Below, in pieces: positions 14,879-22,374 of a stretch of DNA of 23,317 bases. This DNA comes from CAADGL01 sp964643885. Its GTDB lineage: Bacteria > Planctomycetota > Phycisphaerae > UBA1845 > Fen-1342. A model generated the notes under the pieces. It was not told the origin of the DNA and searched no databases. It was given only the letters and a program-made list of their open reading frames with translations. The stretch spans positions 1-23,317 of the forward strand of contig CAZXUI010000074.1 in assembly GCA_964643885.1 (NCBI GenBank). Reading direction: 5' to 3'. Each line of letters begins with the position of its first letter. Positions within the stretch are counted from its first letter, which is position 1. The position numbers and the translations under genes are program-made.

Positions 14879-15685
14879 ATGACGCGGCCTCGCTCGTCCC
14901 AGTCCCGCGCCCGCCTCCGGCACGCGTGGCTCTACGCACTGCCGGGCGGCGTCATGCCTCCGCGCATCGAGTGCGCCGGCCGGCATTTCGACCACGTCGA
15001 GACCTTCAAGCACGACTTCTTCGCCGCCACCGGGCTCTACCGGGACGCCGACGGCCGGCTGGCGATCCTGAAGCTCGGCCGGCAAACGGAGCTCTTGGGC
15101 TTCCCCATGACCTGGGCCGCCCGCTTCCTGACCCGCCGGGAGGCCTGGTTCTATCAGCGGCTCGCCGACTGCCCCGGCGTGCCGGGATTCATCGGGACCG
15201 TGCTGAACGACACCGGCTTTCTGCATGACTTCGTACCGGGCCATCCGCTCGGCCGGGACGAGCAGGTCGGCGACGCGTTCTTCGACCAGCTCCGCCGGCT
15301 GCTCGACACGATCCACGAGCGGCACATGGCCTATGTCGACCTGAACAAGCGGCAGAACATTCTCGCGGGCGACGACGGACGGCCGTACCTGATCGACTTC
15401 CAGATCTCGCTGTACGTTCCGCCGGACGGTTGGGGGCGCGTGCCGGGGCTACGGCGGCTGCTGCGCGTGTTTCAGGCGGGCGACATCTATCATTATGCGA
15501 AGCACAAGCGCCGCCTGCGGCCGGACCTGCTGAGCGAGAGCGAGCGTCAGCGTACCGAGCGGCTGAGCATCTGGATCCGGCTGCACCGGGCGGTGGCCCG
15601 GCCGCTGACGAACCTGCGCCGCCGCTTCCTTCGCCGGCTTCAGCGCGGCGAGAACGGCTCGGTCGCGGGCGCGTCGGCCAAGTGA
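14879..15685 (+). CDS. WaaP/RIO-like protein kinase-fold protein (lipopolysaccharide-kinase type)
   Basis: A 268-residue protein with a minimal kinase fold. Lys65 in LAILKLG is the expected ATP-binding lysine. AYVDLNKRQNIL (151-162) is the catalytic loop with Asp154 and Asn160, and LIDFQISL (171-178) provides the metal-binding Asp173 in place of DFG. This pattern matches the Kdo/WaaP and RIO1-like families, which phosphorylate lipopolysaccharide core sugars or proteins; the substrate here is unknown. Activity is plausible because all three key residues are present. The C-terminus is very basic (RRRFLRRLQR) and could associate with the membrane surface. ATG 14879 is favoured because the TATAAT ends just 7 bases before it; an upstream open frame from 14747 would start before the promoter. 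Confidence 0.85.
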   Translation: MTRPRSSQSRARLRHAWLYALPGGVMPPRIECAGRHFDHVETFKHDFFAATGLYRDADGRLAILKLGRQTELLGFPMTWAARFLTRREAWFYQRLADCPGVPGFIGTVLNDTGFLHDFVPGHPLGRDEQVGDAFFDQLRRLLDTIHERHMAYVDLNKRQNILAGDDGRPYLIDFQISLYVPPDGWGRVPGLRRLLRVFQAGDIYHYAKHKRRLRPDLLSESERQRTERLSIWIRLHRAVARPLTNLRRRFLRRLQRGENGSVAGASAK

Positions 15686-15689
15686 GTCC

Positions 15690-15716
15690 CAAGCGCAGCG
15701 AAGCCCCCCGCGCTTG
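15690..15716. terminator. Hairpin after the kinase gene
   Basis: CAAGCGC (15690-15696) pairs with GCGCTTG (15710-15716) over 7 bp with a 13-base loop, beginning 5 bases after the kinase stop codon. No T-run follows. Confidence 0.35.
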
Positions 15717-15782
15717 CCGCATCGCCCGCGTGTCGATCGGATCCGGCGACCGGGGATCGAGTGGAGAGAGAGGTTCCTGACG

Positions 15783-16286
15783 ATGAAACTCGCCGAGAAG
15801 GACCGCGAGCTGATCGAGACGTTCCGGCGCGGCTTCGAAAAACGCTACGAGTCCGACGAGCGCTTCCGCCGCATCTTACGCGACGATCGCGCGGACGGCT
15901 CGTCGCTGGCCAGCCGTTTCGAGGTGGCCGATCATCTGTGGCTCGAGCTGGTCGTTCGCCCCTTCATTCCACAGCTCCGGGCCGGCATCGTCACGGACGA
16001 CCGTTGGAAGAACGAAGACCTGGAGGACAAGATCGAGGAGAGCGGCGACACGATGAGCGAGTTCGTCGAGCTGGGCTTCGAGGAGGCGGGCCTCGAGTGG
16101 CTCGATCCGCCGGTCGAGCACTATCGCGAGGCGGGCAAGTTCTTCTGCTTCTCCACCGCGATCGAGCTGCCGGGCCTATCCGCCCTGCGCGACGAGAAGA
16201 CGCTCGACCGCATCTCCCGCATGCTGGAGGGTTACTGGCACGCCTTCCGCCCCGCGATCGAGAAGGCCGCCGCCGAGAGCCAGTAG
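15783..16286 (+). CDS. Cytoplasmic protein of unknown function
   Basis: A 167-residue soluble, acidic protein with no signal peptide, membrane segment or motif I can name. It is mostly helical by composition. The N-terminus MKLAEKDRELIETFRRGFEK is amphipathic. The middle carries an acidic stretch, DRWKNEDLEDKIEESGDTMS, and a Trp/Pro-containing segment, GLEWLDPPVEHYREAGKFFC. ATG 15783 is preferred because GGAGAGAGAGG precedes it by about 10 bases; an upstream in-frame start at 15714 adds only Arg/Pro-rich sequence. It lies 97 bases downstream of the kinase gene on the same strand and could be co-transcribed with it unless the hairpin at 15690-15716 terminates. Confidence 0.75.
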   Translation: MKLAEKDRELIETFRRGFEKRYESDERFRRILRDDRADGSSLASRFEVADHLWLELVVRPFIPQLRAGIVTDDRWKNEDLEDKIEESGDTMSEFVELGFEEAGLEWLDPPVEHYREAGKFFCFSTAIELPGLSALRDEKTLDRISRMLEGYWHAFRPAIEKAAAESQ

Positions 16287-16327
16287 CCACAGGCGGAGGG
16301 CCCGCCCGCCGCGTCCGCCGCCCGCCG

Positions 16328-16352
16328 CGGCCGGCGGAGCCTCCGCTGGCCG
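16328..16352. terminator. GC-rich hairpin between the unknown gene and the lipoprotein gene
   Basis: CGGCC-G-GCGGAG (16328-16339) is complementary to CTCCGC-T-GGCCG (16341-16352), with one G-T wobble. It forms a stem of about 11 bp with a minimal loop, 41 bases after the preceding stop codon. No T-run follows, so it may be a terminator or a bidirectional palindrome. Confidence 0.45.
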
Positions 16353-16366
16353 CTGGCTCGGGGGCG

Positions 16367-16375
16367 TGTTACATT
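16367..16375 (+). promoter_or_regulatory. Possible extended -10 promoter of the lipoprotein gene
   Basis: TG-T-TACATT (16367-16375) fits an extended -10 element about 65 bases upstream of ATG 16440. The -35 region is poor. Confidence 0.35.
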
Positions 16376-16439
16376 TCCCGCGGAGCGTATCGCGCACAAG
16401 CGAGTGGAACAAACCGGGTCCGCATTCAGGATGGCGCAA

Positions 16440-16907
16440 ATGATCAAGTCTATTCCAGTGTCGTTGGCGACCGCCGCACTGCTGCTCGCGGCCGGCTGCA
16501 CCTCGGACAACCGCATCGTCGGAGACCAGGTCATTCAGTCGGGAAATTGGTACGGCGAGTTCGGGATCGTCGGCCATCTGAACGAGATCGAGATTCTCGG
16601 CGACTCGCGCCTGACGAAACTGAAGATCGCCGGCGACGGGAACAAGATCTCGGTCGCCGACGGCGTGCCGCTCGGGAAGATCGAAATCTGGGGCGGTAAC
16701 AACATCGTCAGCATCCCGGCCGACCTGGACATCCGCGACAGCGTCTGGGGCAAGGGCAACCAGATCATCCGCCGGCCGGTCGGTTCGCAACATTTCGCTC
16801 CCGGCAGCGAACTCCCTGAAGGCATGCCTGTGACCGAGGAGCCGGCCGCGGAAGAAATGCCGGTGATGGACGAGGCGCCCGGCGATTCACCGCGTGAGCC
16901 GGAGTAG
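16440..16907 (+). CDS. Lipoprotein with a DUF3060-like beta-repeat domain
   Basis: A 155-residue lipoprotein. The signal peptide MIKSIPVSLATAALLLAAGC ends in a lipobox (LAAGC) with Cys20 as the lipidated residue. Residues about 25-115 consist of short beta-strand repeats with recurrent G-x-x-N and G-D patterns (GHLNEIEILGDSRLTKLKIA, GDGNKISV, GGNNIVSI). This resembles the right-handed repetitive DUF3060 domain, whose function is unknown. The C-terminus from about 120 is Pro/Glu/Met-rich and acidic and probably unstructured. The start was chosen at ATG 16440 because it follows an AGGATGG ribosome-binding site and yields a clean signal peptide. It is probably anchored in a membrane facing the periplasm. 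Confidence 0.8.
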   Translation: MIKSIPVSLATAALLLAAGCTSDNRIVGDQVIQSGNWYGEFGIVGHLNEIEILGDSRLTKLKIAGDGNKISVADGVPLGKIEIWGGNNIVSIPADLDIRDSVWGKGNQIIRRPVGSQHFAPGSELPEGMPVTEEPAAEEMPVMDEAPGDSPREPE

Positions 16908-17089
16908 AGGCGGAAACCTTCAGGACGCGGCCAGGTCCGTACCACGGCGCTCCGGTCGCATACGTCGTACGGCGCGTCCCGAGCCGCACGCGATGAGCCC
17001 CGCCCCGGGGGGGAAACGCGGGCGTCCGGCGCGCAGGGGGCGGGGGGCAGGCAACCGGCCGCGCGTGCACGGGCGATCACGGACGTCGC

Positions 17090-17135
17090 GCCCGCCTTCG
17101 GCGTAAGCTGCGTTGCCCGGCGCTTACGAGCGGGC
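17090..17135 (+). promoter_or_regulatory. Two-part hairpin abutting the ribosome-binding site of the AIM24 gene
   Basis: GCCCGC (17090-17095) pairs with GCGGGC (17130-17135), and CGTAAGC (17102-17108) pairs with GCTTACG (17122-17128). The result is a 13-bp interrupted stem with a 13-base loop. It ends two bases before the GAGGAA ribosome-binding site (17138-17143). It could be a leader structure controlling translation, or the terminator of the lipoprotein gene. Confidence 0.45.
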
Positions 17136-17151
17136 ATGAGGAACTTTCTCG

Positions 17152-18156
17152 ATGAATGACGCCCAATGGTATTTCGTGCAGGACGGCCAGTCGGTTGGTC
17201 CACTCACCCGTGACGAGCTGCTTCGCAAGCTGCCCTCGCTCCAGGGCGAGCGCACGCTCGTGTTCGGCCCCGGCCTGAGCGCCTGGACCGAGGCCCGCCA
17301 CGTTCCCGGCCTGGGCACGGCGCAGCAGGGGGCGGTGGACGCGCCGCCGCCCTTCGTCGGCCGGCGGGCGGACGAGATCGACTACCGCATCTACGGCGAC
17401 GACATGCAGTACGTCGAGGTCGAGCTCGATCCGGGCGAGATGGTCATCGCCGAGGCCGGGGCGATGATGTACATGACGCCCGGCGTGCAGATGGAGACGA
17501 AATTCGGCGACCCGAGCGCGGCGGACCAGGGGCTGCTGGGCAAGGTTTTCTCCGCCGGCAAGCGGATGCTGACGGGCGAGTCGCTGTTCATGACGACCTT
17601 CAGCGGCCTCGGCCCGGGCAAGCAGCAGGTGGCCTTCGCCGCGCCCTATCCGGGCAAGATCGTGCCGATGGACCTGACGCAGCTCGGCGGGGAGCTGCTG
17701 TGTCAGAAGCAGTCGTTTCTCGCGGCGGCCCGCGGCGTCAGCGTCGGCATCGCCTTCACGAAGCGGATCGGCGCGGGGCTCTTCGGCGGCGAGGGGTTCA
17801 TCTTGCAGCGCCTCAAGGGTGACGGCGTGGCCTTCGTACACGCCGGCGGCACGCTCTGCCACAAGCAGCTCGGGCCGGGCGAGATGATGAAGGTCGACAC
17901 GGGCTGCCTGGTGGCGTTTCAGCCGTCGATCGATTACAGCATCAAGTTCGTCGGCGGGATCAAGAACACGCTTTTCGGCGGCGAGGGGCTGTTCTTCGTG
18001 CAGCTCACGGGACCGGGCAACGTCTGGCTCCAGTCGCTGCCCTTCGCGCGGCTGGCGGATCGCATTCACGCTACGGGCGGTTATGCGGGCAAGCGAACGG
18101 GCGAAGGCTCGATCCTCGGCGGCCTCGGCCGCGTGCTCGACGGCGACCGGAGCTGA
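17152..18156 (+). CDS. GYF_2 domain fused to an AIM24/TIGR00266-family domain
   Basis: A 334-residue protein of two parts. Residues 1-52 form a GYF_2 (DUF4339) domain (WYFVQDGQSVGPLTRDELLR, later W44 and P49-G50), usually a small protein-protein interaction module. Residues about 72-310 form the AIM24/TIGR00266 beta-rich domain (DMQYVEVELDPGEMVIAEAG, then MMYMTPGVQM, GGEGFILQRLKGDG and GEMMKVDTGCLVAF). The second half repeats the pattern around GGEGLFFVQLTGPGNVWLQS. The function of bacterial members is not established; the yeast homologue affects mitochondrial membrane organisation. There is no signal peptide, so it is cytoplasmic or peripheral. ATG 17152 has a GAGGAA ribosome-binding site 9 bases upstream, next to a hairpin. 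Confidence 0.9.
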   Translation: MNDAQWYFVQDGQSVGPLTRDELLRKLPSLQGERTLVFGPGLSAWTEARHVPGLGTAQQGAVDAPPPFVGRRADEIDYRIYGDDMQYVEVELDPGEMVIAEAGAMMYMTPGVQMETKFGDPSAADQGLLGKVFSAGKRMLTGESLFMTTFSGLGPGKQQVAFAAPYPGKIVPMDLTQLGGELLCQKQSFLAAARGVSVGIAFTKRIGAGLFGGEGFILQRLKGDGVAFVHAGGTLCHKQLGPGEMMKVDTGCLVAFQPSIDYSIKFVGGIKNTLFGGEGLFFVQLTGPGNVWLQSLPFARLADRIHATGGYAGKRTGEGSILGGLGRVLDGDRS

Positions 18157-18550
18157 GGGCGCCGTGGGGAGTGTGGGCGACTGGCTCGCCCTCTGGGTGG
18201 GGAAGGCATCCCGCCTGTCGACTGCTCTGATCCGCGACGCAGCTCTGCTCAGAGCCGCGACCGTAAGGAGCGGGCTGGGGGTGGCGCGCTTCCCGCGCAA
18301 GCGCCGGACGACGTACACCTATCACAAGCGACCGGAATAGATTCAGGTGTGTGCCTGTCGACGCGTCTGCGCGGGATGCATTTCCGAATTCGCCCGCTCA
18401 CGGTCGCGGCTCGGATCCCTCACGGTCGCGACTCGGATCATGCGGGCGAGACGCCCGCGCTCCCCAAGGAACGCGTGGCCGGATGGCACTGCTCGCCAAG
18501 CAGTGGCACCCACCCGCTGAGCCGCTGCGGAACCGCCGACGGCGATCGCT
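18157..18550. repeat. Mosaic of short palindromic and tandem repeats between convergent genes
   Basis: This 394-bp convergent gap carries no supported gene. It holds GCTCTG-CT-CAGAGC (18242-18255), joined to GAGCCGCGACCGTAAGGAG (18252-18270). Two direct 21-bp copies of the reverse-oriented form lie at 18397-18417 and 18419-18439, with one mismatch between them; both contain ACGGTCGCG. A 7-bp hairpin, GCGGGCG/CGCCCGC, spans 18442-18458. Another, CACTGCT/AGCAGTG, spans 18487-18505. At least three different repeat types are packed together, which suggests a landing site for dispersed repeats that may also terminate both genes. Confidence 0.75.
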
Positions 18551-20353
18551 TCACGCCGCTTCCAGCTCCCAGATCCAGGGAATCAGCAGCGACGAGAGCA
18601 CCCACATCAGCAGATTCAGCGGCAAACCCACGCGCAGAAAGTCACTGAAGCGGTATCCGCCCGGACCGTACACCATCAGGTTCGTCTGATACCCGATCGG
18701 CGTCGAGAAACTCGCCGAGGCCGCGAACATCACCGCGATCGCCAGCGGCCGCGGGTTCAGGCCGCACGCCTCCGCCGCCGCCATCGCCAGCGGAAACACC
18801 AGCACCGCCGCGGCGTTGTTCGTGATGAACTCCGTCAGCAGCATGGTCACGCCGTAGATCGCGACGACCAGGGCCGCCGGCCCCAGCGCCGCCGAGAGCG
18901 CCACCAGCTCCCGCGCCGCCAGCGCGGCCACGCCCGATTCCTCCAGCGCCGCGCCCAGCCCGAACGACGCCGCGATCGTCAGCAGCACGTCCCACGGCAT
19001 CGAGCGCCGCGCCTCGCCGGCCGAGATGCAGCGCGTCGCCACCATCGCCCCCGCCACCAGCATCGCCGCCATCACCGTCGGCATCAGCCCGCTGATCAGC
19101 AGCGCGACCAGCATCCCGAGCAGCACCGTCGCCAGCAGCGAGCGCTCGTGCCGAACGCCGCGCGCATCGGGCACCAGGCTCACCAGATAGAAATCGCGGC
19201 TGTTGCGATGCGCCCGTTCGAAGTTCGGCCCCGTCTGAAGCAGCAGCGTATCGCCCGGGCGAAGCTGAATGTCTCCCACCCGCCCGGCCAGCCGCTCCCC
19301 GCCGCGATGCACCGCCACGACGGCCGCGTTATAGAGCGCCCGGAAATTCGCATCGCGAATCGTCCGGTCGATCAGCGGCGAGGTGGCCGACACGACCGCC
19401 TCGCAGTAGTGCCGCTCGCCGCTGCGCAGGTCCATCGTCTCGTCCGGGGCGTGCCGCTCGGGCACCAGCCCGCGAATCCGCTCCAGATCGACGATCGTGT
19501 TGACCGCCCCCGTGAACGTCAGCCGGTCTCCCACCAGCAGCGTCTCGTTCGGCTCCACCGGCGCAATGATCCGCCCCTCGCGCACGATCTCCACCAGGAA
19601 CAACCCCGGCAACCGCCGCAGTCCGGCCGCCTCGACCGTCGCGCCGACCAGCGCACAGTCCGCATCGACACGCATATTCACCAGATACTCACGCGCCCCG
19701 GCCGAGAAGCGCTCGATCAGGTCCTGCCGATCCGGGATCAGCCGCCGCGCGGCCGTCAGCAGATAGACCATCCCCGCCAGCAGCAGCGGCAGCCCCAACA
19801 GGGCCGGCTCGAAGAAGCGGATCGGCGCCAGCCCATCCGCCCCGGCCCGGCGCTCGGCCGCCATCAGCCCGTCCACCACCAGGTTCGTGCTCGTGCCGAT
19901 CAACGTGCAGGTGCCGCCCAGAATCGTCGCGAACGAAAGCGGCATGAGCATGCGGCTGATCGAGACGCGATGCCTCCGGCACCAGTCGCTGACGATCGGC
20001 ATGAGCATCGCCACGACGGCCGTGTTGTTCAGAAAGGCAGACAACCCGGCACTGCTCGCAACCAGCCGCAGCAGCGCCCCCCGCTCGGTCCGCGCCTGCC
20101 CCAGCACCCAGCCGCCGACCACCTCCAACGCCCCCGTCTCGCGCAGCCCGGCCGCCACCACGAACAACGCCGCGACCGTCAGCATCCCCTGGTTCGAGAA
20201 GCCGCTCAGCGCCTGCTCCGGCGAAATCACCCCCGCCAGCGCCACCGCGATCGTGCCGGCCAGCAGCAGCATGTCGGCCGGCGCCGCGCCGCGCACCAGC
20301 CCGGCGAACACAAGCACGAACACCGCCAGCGTGTACCAGCCCTGCCAACCCAC
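18551..20353 (-). CDS. SLC13/DASS-type permease with two RCK_C (TrkA-C) domains
   Basis: A 600-residue integral membrane protein. Two transport halves flank a cytoplasmic insert. The first half has LSAFLNNTAVVAMLMPIV and the second LLTEFITNNAAAVLVFPLAM; these are the paired Asn-Asn/Thr hairpin motifs of the divalent-anion:sodium symporter family, which carries dicarboxylates, sulfate or phosphate. The insert (about 222-380) contains two RCK_C-like regulatory domains (LFLVEIVREGRIIAPVEPNE and ALYNAAVVAVHRGG with DIQLRPGDTLLLQ). The substrate is not determinable. GTG 20353 is chosen because AAGGAGAGG lies 6 bases upstream; a GTG at 20404 would add 17 Arg/Ala-rich residues and has no comparable site. 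It is divergent from the methyltransferase gene. Confidence 0.9.
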   Translation of the reverse strand: MGWQGWYTLAVFVLVFAGLVRGAAPADMLLLAGTIAVALAGVISPEQALSGFSNQGMLTVAALFVVAAGLRETGALEVVGGWVLGQARTERGALLRLVASSAGLSAFLNNTAVVAMLMPIVSDWCRRHRVSISRMLMPLSFATILGGTCTLIGTSTNLVVDGLMAAERRAGADGLAPIRFFEPALLGLPLLLAGMVYLLTAARRLIPDRQDLIERFSAGAREYLVNMRVDADCALVGATVEAAGLRRLPGLFLVEIVREGRIIAPVEPNETLLVGDRLTFTGAVNTIVDLERIRGLVPERHAPDETMDLRSGERHYCEAVVSATSPLIDRTIRDANFRALYNAAVVAVHRGGERLAGRVGDIQLRPGDTLLLQTGPNFERAHRNSRDFYLVSLVPDARGVRHERSLLATVLLGMLVALLISGLMPTVMAAMLVAGAMVATRCISAGEARRSMPWDVLLTIAASFGLGAALEESGVAALAARELVALSAALGPAALVVAIYGVTMLLTEFITNNAAAVLVFPLAMAAAEACGLNPRPLAIAVMFAASASFSTPIGYQTNLMVYGPGGYRFSDFLRVGLPLNLLMWVLSSLLIPWIWELEAA

Positions 20354-20479
20354 GGCCGGCCTCTCCTTCGCAGCGCGCGGACCAGCGCCCGCCCGCGAAC
20401 GCACAGAATGACGGCTGCATGACCGGAATCCGGCGGGCGCATCCGACCGCGCCTTGCAGCGCCCGCCGCTTCCGGCGAC

Positions 20480-20485
20480 ATTGTA
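20480..20485 (-). promoter_or_regulatory. Possible -10 box of the permease gene
   Basis: TACAAT on the minus strand (20485-20480), in a GGG-TACAAT-G context, lies about 125 bases upstream of GTG 20353. No -35 match is visible at the usual distance. Confidence 0.35.
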
Positions 20486-20544
20486 CCCGCTGTGCGGCCG
20501 ACGGCCGGCCGCCGGCAGGGAACGGAACCAGGGGCCGCCTGCGT

Positions 20545-21390
20545 ATGTCCTCGCGCCGACACCACGGCAAGCATCGCAAACGCCAGGTCCGCGCCGACTC
20601 GCCCCTGCCCCGTCGCCCCGTGCCCCCGGGCGACGCCGCCCGCCCGGCCTGGAACGACACGCGCCCGCCCCTTGCGGCCTCAGACAACGGCCGGTCCGAC
20701 GCCCTCCGCAGCGCCGTCCGTCCCGAAGCGGAGCGCGGCGATCGCGTCCGCCGGCATGCCCGGGCGCAGTTCGAGAAGTGGGCCGTTTCCTACGACCGTT
20801 CGCTGCTGAACGAGCTGGTCTTCTTTCCGAGCATTCGCGCCTGCCAGGAGGAGATCTCGCGCTGGCGAGGGGCCGGCGACGCGCGGCCGTTTCGCATGCT
20901 GGATGTCGGCTGCGGCACGGGCACGCTGTTGTCGCTCATGTCGCGCGACCCGCGGGCCGAGCTGCTGGTCGGCCTTGACTACGCGCCCGAAATGACCCGC
21001 CGGGCGGCGCAGAAGTTCAGCGCCGCCCCGCACGCCCGCAAGCTGCTGGCCGTCAACGGCGACGCGGAGCGGCTGCCCTTCGCCGACGCCTCGTTTGATG
21101 TGATCACCTGCTGCAACTCCTTCCACCACTACCCGCACCAGGAAGCGGTCCTGCGGGGTTTTCGCCGCACGCTCCGGCCGGGCGGGCTGCTCATCCTGAT
21201 CGACGGCTTTCGCGACAACCTGATCGGCTGGCTCGTCTTCGACTTCGCCGTCGCCTCGATCGAGCGGCACGTGCACCATGCGAGTTGGTCGGAGATGAAG
21301 GCGATGATCGCCTCGGCGGGCTTCTCGCGCCTGCGGCAGCGGAAGATGAACGTCTTCGCACCGCTGCTGGTCAACGTCGCGGGGGTCTGA
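20545..21390 (+). CDS. Class I SAM-dependent methyltransferase (UbiE/Methyltransf_11 type)
   Basis: A 281-residue protein. Motif I, MLDVGCGTGTLL, falls at about 118-129 and binds S-adenosylmethionine. GLDYAPEM follows with the acidic residue that holds the ribose. Later motifs are GDAERLPFADASFDVITC and FRRTLRPGGLLILID, so the Rossmann-type core is complete. The first 65 residues (SSRRHHGKHRKRQVRAD and so on) are very basic and Pro/Arg-rich and are not part of the core. They may be disordered, or translation may start later, although no internal start with a good ribosome-binding site stands out. ATG 20545 has AGGGG about 10 bases upstream. The family acts on quinones, lipids or other small molecules, and the substrate is unknown. 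The C-terminus ends LLVNVAGV. Confidence 0.85.
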   Translation: MSSRRHHGKHRKRQVRADSPLPRRPVPPGDAARPAWNDTRPPLAASDNGRSDALRSAVRPEAERGDRVRRHARAQFEKWAVSYDRSLLNELVFFPSIRACQEEISRWRGAGDARPFRMLDVGCGTGTLLSLMSRDPRAELLVGLDYAPEMTRRAAQKFSAAPHARKLLAVNGDAERLPFADASFDVITCCNSFHHYPHQEAVLRGFRRTLRPGGLLILIDGFRDNLIGWLVFDFAVASIERHVHHASWSEMKAMIASAGFSRLRQRKMNVFAPLLVNVAGV

Positions 21391-21491
21391 GCCGGCCGGC
21401 CCTCTGCCTCGCGTAGCCCCGCATAAATCCCCCGCCCCCGCTCGTCTTCCTGTCGAGTACTCTGTCTCGCACGACGCAGCGGAGACCGCGG

Positions 21492-21998
21492 GTGAACGAG
21501 CCCCAGACGACCCTCACCTGGGACCGATTCTACATGCAACACCGCCACACCCTGACCGCCTACGCCCTCACGATCACCGGCAACGTCGCCGACGCGGCCG
21601 ACGCGATCCAGGAGGCGATGCTGCGAATCCTCCGCACGCAGCCCCGCCCGGCCGGCTCGCTGCCCTTTGTCCTGCGCGTGATCCGCAATCTCGTCATCGA
21701 CCGCCGCCGCAGTCCCGCAGCCCGCACCACCGCGGCCGACTCGCTGGCCGAGACACTCTTCGACGAAGCCCGGGCCGGCCCGGACGAGCGCGAGACGCTC
21801 TGGCTGCTGCGCGAGGCGCTCGACGAGCTCTCACCCGCGCAGCGCGAGGTCGTCGTGCTGAAGGTCTTCGCCGAGATGACTTTTCGCGAAATCGCCGAAT
21901 TGCTGGAGAGTCCGCTGGGAACGGTCGCGAGCCACTACGCCCGCGCACTCGACCGCCTGCGGGCCCGGCTCACCAACGAGGTGCCGCATGAACGATGA
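21492..21998 (+). CDS. ECF (sigma-70 family) RNA polymerase sigma factor
   Basis: A 168-residue sigma factor with regions 2 and 4 only. Region 2 (about 10-75) includes DAADAIQEAMLRILR and FVLRVIRNLVIDRRR. Region 4 (about 105-160) includes LSPAQREVVVLKVFAEMTFR and EIAELLESPLGTVASHYARA. The start is GTG 21492, with GGAGA about 7 bases upstream. The gene overlaps the next by 11 bases (21988-21998), so translation of the probable anti-sigma factor is likely coupled. It is clearly a different sigma from the one at 1597-2250: the linker between regions is much shorter and the sequences diverge throughout. Its target promoters are unknown. Confidence 0.95.
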   Translation: MNEPQTTLTWDRFYMQHRHTLTAYALTITGNVADAADAIQEAMLRILRTQPRPAGSLPFVLRVIRNLVIDRRRSPAARTTAADSLAETLFDEARAGPDERETLWLLREALDELSPAQREVVVLKVFAEMTFREIAELLESPLGTVASHYARALDRLRARLTNEVPHER

Positions 21999-22374
21999 AC
22001 GGATCGAGCAACTGCTCCGCCGCCTGCCGCTGCGCAGCCTCGACCCCCCGCGCGAACTGGAGCTGCTCGCCCGCCTGCACGCCGCGCAGGCCCGCTCCCC
22101 ACACGGCTGGTCACGACCTGTCCCGCTTTGGCAGGCGGCGGCGGTCACGCTGCTCACCAGTGCGGCCGCCACGACCGCCGCCCTGCTGCTCGCCCCGCGG
22201 GCGGACCGGCCGGCCGGAGCACCACACGAAACCGGCGCGGCCGGCGCGGCCATCGCGCCGGTTCGGATTCACCTGAACGCGGAGTTCACGGGCCTGCGCC
22301 CGCCGACGCGGCGCAGCGTCGATATCTCTCAATGGCAGATCGATCGTGTCGATACGAACGGAGAAGGCGCATGA
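21988..22374 (+). CDS. Probable membrane-anchored anti-sigma factor
   Basis: A 128-residue single-pass protein. It has a charged N-terminal region (MNDERIEQLLRRLPLRSLDP, then ELELLARLHAAQ), one Ala/Leu-rich membrane span (about 46-69) and an exported C-terminal part of about 58 residues ending QWQIDRVDTNGEGA. It overlaps the sigma gene by 11 bases, and its TGA overlaps the ATG of the next gene (ATGA at 22371-22374). No zinc-binding HxxxCxxC motif is present. The anti-sigma role is inferred from topology and position behind an ECF sigma gene, as for the similar protein at 1181-1600. Confidence 0.75.
   Translation: MNDERIEQLLRRLPLRSLDPPRELELLARLHAAQARSPHGWSRPVPLWQAAAVTLLTSAAATTAALLLAPRADRPAGAPHETGAAGAAIAPVRIHLNAEFTGLRPPTRRSVDISQWQIDRVDTNGEGA

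Noticed and set aside
17077..18318. A 413-codon antisense frame over the AIM24 gene, and similar long antisense frames at 5905-7038, 8756-10051 and 13151-14587
   Set aside because: All are His/Arg/Gln-rich shadows of genes with clear family motifs on the other strand.
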